Part shown: in pieces, positions 57,318 through 64,000 of the stretch
How positions within the stretch are numbered: the first letter of the stretch is position 1
Layout: every line of letters begins with the position of its first letter
Assembly (NCBI RefSeq): GCF_024345415.1
Contig: NZ_JAGQBB010000005.1
Location: 1 to 64,000 of the forward strand
DNA: 64,000 bases
Direction of reading: 5' to 3'
Source of the DNA: Synechococcus sp. Tobar12-5m-g
Lineage (GTDB): Bacteria; Cyanobacteriota; Cyanobacteriia; PCC-6307; Cyanobiaceae
Notes under the pieces: model-generated
What the model was told of the DNA's origin: nothing
What the model saw: the letters and a program-made list of their open reading frames with translations, nothing else
Database searches by the model: none
Program-made: the position numbers and the translations under genes

Positions 57318-60300
57318 GTGCCCCCGGCGAAGCCCATCCCCTGGACGATCGGGTTGATCAGCGCCGCTGGCCTGCTTGGAGCCAGTGGCGCGGCCCAGGC
57401 GGCCCCTCTCCCCCTGAGTCCTGAAGCCATCGAGGTGGTGGCCCCGCCAGCCCAGGAGGCTGCGCCCAATCGGCCGGAGAGCGACCCCGCTGTCGCCATC
57501 CCTTCGGATCAACCCGGTCCATCCCCCCCATCGGCTCCAACAAAACAGGAGGCATCACAACCGGCTGCAGCAATACCAGCCGTCCCCGCAACAGGCTCTC
57601 CAGCGGCGTCCGCTTCCGACCCGCAGCAGGCGCCTCCAAGAACCCTGGAGATCACCGCCGACCGGCAGGGATTCGACCAACTGATCCAGCGCTATGTCGC
57701 CACCGGCAACGTCAAGGCCCTGGTGGCGGGCGGCCGGGTGATGTCCGAGCGGATCGAGTACGACACCACGAACCGCACCGTCTATGCCAGCGGCAGTGTG
57801 CGCTTTCAGCGCGGCAGCCAGTTTTTTCAGGCCAGTCGCCTGCGGTTCAGCCTGATCGAGGGCACCGGCGAGATGGAGGACGTCTATGGCGTCCTGGACC
57901 TCTCCACCAGCGAGGTGGACCTCAATCCCGAGCAGCAGGCTTCGGTGCCCCTGCCACCCGCCGAGCCGATCGCCTGTCCAGCAACGCTGCCGCCGATCCC
58001 CGACTGGCACCCCCATCCCTGGGCCACCACCCTCTGGGGCGGGCGGCTCTTCGATGCCAACTTCGGCGACACCTTCCTGTTCAACGGCCAGTTCCGCCAG
58101 GAGACTCTGCTGGGCGCGGGCCTGCAGCGACGCGTCTGGCGATCGGGGCCCTTTGCCCTTGAGCTGGATTTCAATGCCCTGGGGCACTGGGCCGCCGCCC
58201 AGAGGGGGAGCGGCTTCAGCGGCCGTTTCACCACCGACAACAGCTCGAACCTGAACACGGCTGCCCAGAGCTTCGGCGAGCTCACCGCCGGCATCGGCCT
58301 GCGGGCCTGGCTCCTGCCCAGGCTGAGCCTGGGGGTGGTGCAGGGCGTCAGCCTCAACACCAGCCTCAGCAACTTCGAGAGCACCTACCGCGACAAGGCG
58401 TCCCAGCTGCTCAACTACCTGGCCTTCGAAGTGGAAGGCTCCCTGTCGCCCCAATGGTCGCTGGTGGGCAGGATCCACCACCGCTCCGGCGCCTTCGGCA
58501 TCTACAACGGCGTCAAGGAAGGCAGCAACGCCTATCTGCTGGGACTGCGCTACCGCTTCGGCGAGTCGTTGGCCGTGAAGCCCTATCCCCAGGCCGCCAT
58601 GCTGCCCGCCAAGGGCTGCGCCAACCGCGGCCCCGAGCCTCCCGACCGGCCGCGCTCGCTGCCCGAGGCCCTTGAGCAGACGGCGATGGGCGGGGCGCCG
58701 CCGGATCAGGCCCTGCCACTCGCCCCCGGACCCGCCCCATTGGCGCCGGCAGCGGAACTGCCCGGGGCGTCAGCCACCCGCTCCTTCGGCGCCCTGCGCC
58801 AACAGGATCGGTTGCGGGAGGAGGCGATCGCCAAGGTCAAGCAGCGGGTCACCGACGTGGAGGCGCGGGTTGGTCTGCAATCGGAACGCCGCTTTGGCCT
58901 GCCCGGCGGCACAGACCTGACCGACACCCAGCAGAACAACGATTTCGGCCCGGCCACCCCCCCCCAGGTGCGCCGTCTGCGGGGCCAGCAGAATCAGGGC
59001 CTTGTGCAGGGAACCCTGACGCGCCTGCGCTTCCAGGCTCCCCGCATCACGGTGACCAGCACCGGCTGGCGGGCCACCCGGGCCAGCTTCAGCAACGACC
59101 CCTTCACCCCCGCCCAGGTGTGGATGGATGCCGACAACGTGGTGGCCGTCCAGGACAAGAACGGTGACATCCGGATCCGCTCGAATCGCAACCGCCTCAA
59201 GTTTGAGGATCGGCTCTCGATCCCGGTGACCACCAGCACCCGCATCCGCAAGGAGCAGCAGGTGGAGAACCGCTGGGTGCTGGGCTCCGACCAGAAGGAT
59301 CGCGACGGCTTCTACATCGGCCGCCGGCTCAAGCCGATCGGCATCGGCGCCACAGGCACGCTGCAACTGGAGCCCCAGTTCCTGCTGCAGCGGGCTTACC
59401 AGGGCACCACCGACAGCTATCCCCTGCCGGGAGCCCCGGCTGGCTCCTCCACCGTGGAGCAGAACACCACACTCGCGGATCTGTTCGGCCTCGAGGCTCG
59501 CCTCAGCACGCCGCTCCTCGGCTTCCAGAGCGAATTCAACCTCGATGTTTCCACCTTCAATCCCGACAACATCGCCAACGGCACCCGCAGCTGGGGAGAG
59601 CTGCGGCGAAGCGTGCGCCTGCCGGTGGTGGGCGACACGGTGGCGCGGCTGTTCGCCGCCTATCGCTTCCGGATCTGGAATGGCTCGCTCGGTGAACAGG
59701 ACGTGTATTCCGCCTATGGGACCTCCCTGGAGAAAACGGGGGTGCTGCCGGCCTGGGGTCGGCTCTCCAACAGCTATTTCTGGCGGGTCGGAGCGGGTAA
59801 CTACCAGAGCAATGCGTTCGTCAACGGCAGCGAGTCGAACAATTTCGCCCAGCTCTGGCGCGCCAACGCCTACGGCGCGATCAACAGCTCCCTCTCGCTC
59901 TGGACTGGCACGGCCTTGCCCTCGACCCGCGATGGAGCCCTGCGCTATTCGCCGGTGCCGATCGTGCCGGGACTCACGATCAACACCAACCTCTCGGCCA
60001 ACCTGGCCTACTTCGGCGATGGCACGAACCAGAACGTGCTCTCCTTTTCCGGTGGCCCCACCCTCACCCTGGGTCACTTCAGCAAACCCTTCCTCGATTT
60101 CACCCAGCTCACCATCACGGGGGGCATCGGTGTGCGCCAGGGCCAGAGTCCGTTCGGCTTCGACCAGGCCATCGACCTGGGCACGGTGGGGATCGGCCTC
60201 ACCCAGCAGCTCGCCGGTCCCCTGCTCTTCAATGGTGGCATCGGCCTCAATGTGGATGGGGGATCCGAGAATTACGGCGATGTGACGGGATCGTTCGTGG

Positions 60301-60470
60301 AGTTGCGCTGGCAGCGGCGGGCCTATGCCTTCAGCGTCTATTACAGCCCCTATGAGGGGTTGGGCGGGATCCGGGTGACCCTGGGCGATTTCGGCTTCAA
60401 GGGCACCGGAGTGCCCTTCGTTCCGTACCAGCCGCTCGTCCCGGGCCAGCCCCGCGGCGGCCTGTTCTGA
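57318..60470 (+). CDS. DUF3769 outer-membrane protein (LptD-like)
   Basis: The 1050-residue protein begins with a signal peptide (residues 1-28, PWTIGLISAAGLLGASGAAQA followed by APLPL). A Pro/Ala-rich stretch comes next, then the segment TADRQGFDQLIQRYVATGNVKALVAGGRV resembling the OstA/LptA domain, and many amphipathic beta strands to the C-terminus. This is the cyanobacterial DUF3769 family, the likely LptD counterpart that inserts lipopolysaccharide into the outer membrane. Start is GTG at 57318. Confidence 0.85.
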   Translation: MPPAKPIPWTIGLISAAGLLGASGAAQAAPLPLSPEAIEVVAPPAQEAAPNRPESDPAVAIPSDQPGPSPPSAPTKQEASQPAAAIPAVPATGSPAASASDPQQAPPRTLEITADRQGFDQLIQRYVATGNVKALVAGGRVMSERIEYDTTNRTVYASGSVRFQRGSQFFQASRLRFSLIEGTGEMEDVYGVLDLSTSEVDLNPEQQASVPLPPAEPIACPATLPPIPDWHPHPWATTLWGGRLFDANFGDTFLFNGQFRQETLLGAGLQRRVWRSGPFALELDFNALGHWAAAQRGSGFSGRFTTDNSSNLNTAAQSFGELTAGIGLRAWLLPRLSLGVVQGVSLNTSLSNFESTYRDKASQLLNYLAFEVEGSLSPQWSLVGRIHHRSGAFGIYNGVKEGSNAYLLGLRYRFGESLAVKPYPQAAMLPAKGCANRGPEPPDRPRSLPEALEQTAMGGAPPDQALPLAPGPAPLAPAAELPGASATRSFGALRQQDRLREEAIAKVKQRVTDVEARVGLQSERRFGLPGGTDLTDTQQNNDFGPATPPQVRRLRGQQNQGLVQGTLTRLRFQAPRITVTSTGWRATRASFSNDPFTPAQVWMDADNVVAVQDKNGDIRIRSNRNRLKFEDRLSIPVTTSTRIRKEQQVENRWVLGSDQKDRDGFYIGRRLKPIGIGATGTLQLEPQFLLQRAYQGTTDSYPLPGAPAGSSTVEQNTTLADLFGLEARLSTPLLGFQSEFNLDVSTFNPDNIANGTRSWGELRRSVRLPVVGDTVARLFAAYRFRIWNGSLGEQDVYSAYGTSLEKTGVLPAWGRLSNSYFWRVGAGNYQSNAFVNGSESNNFAQLWRANAYGAINSSLSLWTGTALPSTRDGALRYSPVPIVPGLTINTNLSANLAYFGDGTNQNVLSFSGGPTLTLGHFSKPFLDFTQLTITGGIGVRQGQSPFGFDQAIDLGTVGIGLTQQLAGPLLFNGGIGLNVDGGSENYGDVTGSFVELRWQRRAYAFSVYYSPYEGLGGIRVTLGDFGFKGTGVPFVPYQPLVPGQPRGGLF

Positions 60471-60495
60471 GCGGCGGCCTCACCAGGGGTCGGCC

Positions 60496-61119
60496 TCAGT
60501 CGGTCGAGAAAGCATTCAGATAGGGCAACCGGGCCGCCGTGTCCAGCAGCTCCCGGTCATGGGACACCAGTTGGCCTGTGGCATCCCACTGGCCGCTGAG
60601 CAGCATCTGGCGTGGCCCTGGCGCCAGGTCAAGGGGCCAGGCCTGCCCGTCGCCGCTGTGGAGCCTCGCGGCGTCCACCTCCAGGCGGAACGCCGTGGAG
60701 GGATTGGCCTCAACAAAGGACTGCAGGGCCTTGATCCGGCCATGGGGTGCCTGCAGGCAGGGGATTCCCAGGGCCAGGCAGTTACCGAAGAAGATCTCGG
60801 CGAAGCTCTCGCCCAGCAGGGCCCGGATGCCCCAGCGCATCAGGGCCTGGGGGGCGTGCTCCCGGCTGGAGCCACAGCCGAAGTTGCGGTTCACCAGCAG
60901 GATCCTGGCCCCCTGGTGCTCGGGGAGATCGAAGGGGTGGGCCCCGCCGCGTTCCAGCCGGTCATCGGCGAACACCTGTTCACCGAGGCCCCCGAAGGTG
61001 ACGCACTTGAGGAAGCGGGCAGGAATGATCCGGTCGGTGTCGATGTCGTCGCCGCTGAGCACCACGGCGGTGCCTTCCACGGACCTCACCGGACCGATCG
61101 GGAAGCTGGGGACGTTCAA
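60496..61119 (-). CDS. leuD: 3-isopropylmalate dehydratase small subunit
   Basis: The 207-residue protein is the small subunit of isopropylmalate isomerase in leucine synthesis. It shows [37 protein letters not shown] and [12 protein letters not shown]. The best start is TTG at 61119, whose last bases overlap the leuC stop as TTGA, so the two subunits are translated in a coupled manner. An internal GTG about 10 codons later is possible but would cut off conserved residues upstream of DDIDTDR only slightly. There is no ATG at the expected position. Confidence 0.93.
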   Translation of the reverse strand: MNVPSFPIGPVRSVEGTAVVLSGDDIDTDRIIPARFLKCVTFGGLGEQVFADDRLERGGAHPFDLPEHQGARILLVNRNFGCGSSREHAPQALMRWGIRALLGESFAEIFFGNCLALGIPCLQAPHGRIKALQSFVEANPSTAFRLEVDAARLHSGDGQAWPLDLAPGPRQMLLSGQWDATGQLVSHDRELLDTAARLPYLNAFSTD

Positions 61120-62594
61120 GGCTGGCAGGCGGCGGAGAGCACGGGTTCGGAAAGCACTTCGGGGGCTGTGCCGACGGGGCTGGTCGGAGCCGCCAGAAGC
61201 CTGCGCACGTCGGCCACATGGCCGCTGACGGCGGCGGCGGCCACCATGGCCGGGCTCATCAGCAAGGTGCGACCGCTGGCCGATCCCTGGCGGCCCTTGA
61301 AGTTGCGGTTGCTGGAGCTGGCGCTGATCTGGCGACCTTCCAGGCGGTCGGGGTTCATCGCCAGGCACATCGAGCAGCCCGGCTCGCGCCACTCGAAGCC
61401 GGCGGCGCGAAACAGTTGATCGAGCCCCTCCGCCTCGGCGGCGCGGGCCACCTGCTCGGAGCCCGGCACCACGAAGGCGCGGATTCCCTCGGCCACATGG
61501 CGGCCCCGCGCCACGGCCGCCGCAGCGCGCAGATCGCTGAGGCGCCCGTTGGTGCAGCTGCCGATGAAGCACACATCGATCGGCACCCCGGCGATCGGGA
61601 TGCCCGGCTGCAGGTCCATGTAGCGGTAAGCCTCCGCGGCGATCGGCCGCTCATCGGCATCGAGCTGCTCGGGGGTGGGCACCGCCTCATCGACGCCAAT
61701 GCCCTGGCCGGGGGTGATGCCCCAGGTGACCGTGGGTGCGATCGCGGTGGCATCAAAGCGGACCTCGTCGTCGAAGCTCGCCTCGGGACCGCTGGCCAGG
61801 CCGCTCCACCAGGCCACGGCCCGCTGCCAGGCCTCGCCGGCCGGGGCGCAGGGGCGGCCCTGGAGATAGGCGAAGGTGGTGGCATCGGGGTTGACGTAGC
61901 CGCAGCGGGCGCCCCCCTCGATCGCCATGTTGCAGAGGGTCATGCGCTCCTCCATCGAGAGCGCCTCGATCGCCGGGCCGGCGAATTCGTAGGCGAAGCC
62001 CACGCCCCCCTTCACCCCGAGGGTGCGGATGATGTGCAGGATCAGGTCCTTGGCGTAGACACCGCCCTGGAGCTGTCCGTCCACCCAGATCCGCCGCACC
62101 TTGAGCTTGTTCATCGAGAGGCTCTGGGAGGCGAGCACGTCGCGCACCTGGCTGGTGCCGATGCCGAAGGCGATCGCGCCGAAGGCCCCATGGGTGGAGG
62201 TGTGGGAGTCACCGCAGGCCACGGTCATGCCGGGCTGGGTGAGGCCGAGTTCGGGAGCGATCACATGCACGATGCCCTGGCGGCCGCTGCCGAGGCCGTG
62301 CAGGGTGATGCCGTGCTCGGCGCAGTTGCGCTCCAGGCTCTGCAGCATGGCCTCGGCCAGCGAATCGGCGAAGGGCCGGGCCTGGGATGTGGTGGGCACG
62401 ATGTGATCCACCGTGGCCACGCTGCGCTCCGGGTGCCGCACGCCGAGGCCCAGGTCGCGCAGGGCAGCGAAGGCCTGGGGGCTGGTCACCTCATGGATCA
62501 GATGGAGGCCGATGAACAGCTGGGTGGAGCCGCCGGGCAGATCCGCCACCCGGTGCAGTTCCCACACCTTGTCGTACAGCGTGCCGGCGCTCAC
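61116..62594 (-). CDS. leuC: 3-isopropylmalate dehydratase large subunit
   Basis: The 492-residue large subunit carries the 4Fe-4S cluster on Cys347, Cys407 and Cys410 ([13 protein letters not shown] and [10 protein letters not shown]). It has the substrate segment [14 protein letters not shown] and [22 protein letters not shown]. The GTG at 62594, six bases after AGGGGGG, fits the family start. An upstream in-frame GTG would add eight unlikely residues. It is followed directly by leuD through a TTGA overlap. Confidence 0.95.
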   Translation of the reverse strand: MSAGTLYDKVWELHRVADLPGGSTQLFIGLHLIHEVTSPQAFAALRDLGLGVRHPERSVATVDHIVPTTSQARPFADSLAEAMLQSLERNCAEHGITLHGLGSGRQGIVHVIAPELGLTQPGMTVACGDSHTSTHGAFGAIAFGIGTSQVRDVLASQSLSMNKLKVRRIWVDGQLQGGVYAKDLILHIIRTLGVKGGVGFAYEFAGPAIEALSMEERMTLCNMAIEGGARCGYVNPDATTFAYLQGRPCAPAGEAWQRAVAWWSGLASGPEASFDDEVRFDATAIAPTVTWGITPGQGIGVDEAVPTPEQLDADERPIAAEAYRYMDLQPGIPIAGVPIDVCFIGSCTNGRLSDLRAAAAVARGRHVAEGIRAFVVPGSEQVARAAEAEGLDQLFRAAGFEWREPGCSMCLAMNPDRLEGRQISASSSNRNFKGRQGSASGRTLLMSPAMVAAAAVSGHVADVRRLLAAPTSPVGTAPEVLSEPVLSAACQP

Positions 62595-62619
62595 CGTGAC
62601 CCCCCTTGATGCAAGCACC

Positions 62620-63021
62620 CTAAAACCGAGGGGTCACGGGCGTGCACAGCTCAACGAGGACTCCTTCCGGTGTCCGCAGGTAGGAGAGGGACTGCCCCCA
62701 GGGCTTGGCCGCAGGAGCGGACAGTTCCGTTGCGCCGTTGCGCAGGGCCCGCCCATGGGCCGCCTCCAGATCGGCGGTGACAAGGGCGATTTCCATGCCG
62801 AGCGGCCGCTCCGACTCGTTCGCTCGCACGAATCCGGCAGCACCGAGGTTTGCCTCACCCAGCTGATGGGAAGCGAAGGCCAGGGTTGTTGCCCCGGTCT
62901 CGAGTTCGCCGTAGTCGCCGGAGTCATCCAGAAACCGACGCTGGAGGCCAAAGGCCGTTTCGAAGAACGTCACTGCGGCATGGACGGACGGTACGTAGAC
63001 GATGACGTAGCCAAGCTTCAT
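62620..63021 (-). CDS. VOC-family (glyoxalase/bleomycin resistance-like) protein
   Basis: The 133-residue protein is a single vicinal oxygen chelate module. It opens [24 protein letters not shown] and ends [15 protein letters not shown], where the Glu is a usual metal ligand. Substrate is unknown. Its start overlaps the cinA stop by 4 bases, and it ends 25 bases from leuC, so these minus-strand genes may be cotranscribed. Confidence 0.85.
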   Translation of the reverse strand: MKLGYVIVYVPSVHAAVTFFETAFGLQRRFLDDSGDYGELETGATTLAFASHQLGEANLGAAGFVRANESERPLGMEIALVTADLEAAHGRALRNGATELSAPAAKPWGQSLSYLRTPEGVLVELCTPVTPRF

Positions 63022-64000
63022 GGGTTCGCCTGCAGTCTGAGTCGCAGCCTATTCAGGGCTTCTCCCACCGTCAGGGTCTGAATCCAGGTGCGCCCCCGCT
63101 GGGCTCCGAAGCGCGCCGCCTCACTGCGGCAGCCGTCGGGTCCTGCCACGGCGATGTGCACCAGCCCCACCGGCTTCTCGGCGCTGCCACCGCCCGGGCC
63201 GGCGATGCCGGTCACGGCGATGGTCCAGGTGCTGCCGGTGGCGGCGCGGGCCCCTTCGGCCATGGCGATCGCCACCGGGTCGCTGACGGCGCCATGGGTC
63301 GCCAGCAGCTCGGCCGGAACACCAAGCAAGCTCTGTTTCATGGCATTGGCATAGGAGATCACGCCGCCGAGGAAGCCATCGGAAGCGCCGGGTACCGCCG
63401 CCAGGGCCCCGCCGAGACCACCGCCCGTGCAGGATTCCGCCACCGCCAGGGTTTCTCCCCGCTGGCGCAGCCGCTCCAGCACCACCGAAGCCAGGCTGTC
63501 GGAATCGGTGCCGAAGCAGAGCGAGCCGGTGCGGGCCCGCAGGTCCGCTTCCACCGGCGCCAGCAGTTGCCGTGCCGCTTCCGACGTGGCAGCGCGGGCG
63601 GTGAGCCGCAGCTTCACTTCTCCGGCACCGGCGTAGGGGGCCACGGTGGGGTTGGCCAGCTCCAGCAGGTCGGCCACCTGCTCGGCCAGGCTCGATTCGC
63701 CGATTCCCCAGAAGCGCAGCAACCGGCTCTCGAACACCGACCCCGCCACACCCTGGTCCCGCAGCCAGGGCACCGCTGTGCCGATCCACATCGCCCGCAG
63801 CTCCGCTGGCACACCAGGGAAGGTGAGCACCGTGAAGCCCGGCCGTGGGCTCCAGATCAGCCCTGGCGCTGTGCCGGTGGGGTTGGGCAGCAGGGCAGCC
63901 CCTTCCGGCAGCAGGGCCTGCTTGCGGTTGCTGGCCGCGATCGGCCGGCCGCGGCCCGCCAGCTTGGCCTGGATGTCGACCCAGACCTCCGGCCGCTCCT
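63018..64000 (-). CDS. cinA: CinA family protein, 5' end beyond the window
   Basis: The frame is open to the edge of the window, so the N-terminus is missing. The visible part contains the end of the molybdopterin-binding-like domain ([18 protein letters not shown] and NPTGTAPGL) and the C-terminal nicotinamide mononucleotide deamidase domain ([45 protein letters not shown]). CinA acts in pyridine nucleotide recycling and is linked to competence in some bacteria. GTG codons inside this stretch are not real starts because homology continues upstream. Confidence 0.92.
   Translation of the reverse strand, partial: ERPEVWVDIQAKLAGRGRPIAASNRKQALLPEGAALLPNPTGTAPGLIWSPRPGFTVLTFPGVPAELRAMWIGTAVPWLRDQGVAGSVFESRLLRFWGIGESSLAEQVADLLELANPTVAPYAGAGEVKLRLTARAATSEAARQLLAPVEADLRARTGSLCFGTDSDSLASVVLERLRQRGETLAVAESCTGGGLGGALAAVPGASDGFLGGVISYANAMKQSLLGVPAELLATHGAVSDPVAIAMAEGARAATGSTWTIAVTGIAGPGGGSAEKPVGLVHIAVAGPDGCRSEAARFGAQRGRTWIQTLTVGEALNRLRLRLQANP

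Overview
The window looks like a chromosomal segment of a high-GC unicellular picocyanobacterium of the Cyanobium/Synechococcus group. The evidence is psbH, psbN and psbI, the nitrogen regulator ntcA, ndhS, an ictB-type membrane protein, several cyanobacterial families (DUF3084, DUF3146, DUF3177, DUF3769), a very compact layout with many overlapping gene ends, and strongly GC-biased codon use. All identifications come from reading the translations. No database search was run.

Layout. 0-3.5 kb is a small accessory region of lower GC. It holds a truncated N-terminal domain of a DUF2075-type ATPase, a short coding remnant, and a 750-residue NACHT/STAND NTPase with an N-terminal nuclease-like domain, a candidate anti-phage protein. 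3.7-6.1 kb carries the urease structural genes ureABC, without accessory genes in view. 6.1-14.3 kb is a same-strand cluster of circularly permuted ATP-grasp, alpha-E, transglutaminase, glycogen phosphorylase and DUF2126 genes. 14.5-19.3 kb has galE, an oxidoreductase-SelD fusion and, convergently, a bifunctional manC. 19.3-21.5 kb holds rimM, ndhS, rnc, the RNase P RNA and tRNA-Arg(CCT). 22.4-28.6 kb is an xfp-glgP-ackA operon, which would take glycogen through phosphoketolase to acetyl phosphate, acetate and ATP. 28.8-36.4 kb mixes an antiporter, a membrane methyltransferase, an alpha/beta hydrolase, a mutarotase-like enzyme, glcE, a DUF1537 kinase and two cyanobacterial hypotheticals.

36.4-46 kb holds a FIST protein, trmB, ictB, a BadF-type sugar kinase, glmM, a lytic transglycosylase, a NIL/ferredoxin protein and a TxlA-like thioredoxin. 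46-52.3 kb holds thyX, an atypical DUF1576 membrane gene, dcd, a cobO-like gene, ntcA with a recognisable NtcA-type promoter, DUF3084, a YqgF-fold protein and DUF3146. 52.3-64 kb holds pth, tatA, psbH, psbN, a GH38 alpha-mannosidase with a hexanucleotide repeat, psbI, a DUF3769/LptD-like outer-membrane protein, leuD, leuC, a VOC protein and the 3' part of cinA, which runs off the window.

The points most worth following are the nuclease-NACHT gene beside ureA, the ATP-grasp/alpha-E/transglutaminase cluster with an embedded glycogen phosphorylase, the compositional break inside thyX leading into DUF1576, an RNase III with Glu in place of a catalytic Asp, and a CobO-like protein with a degenerate P-loop. 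I saw no rRNA, transposase, prophage or CRISPR array.
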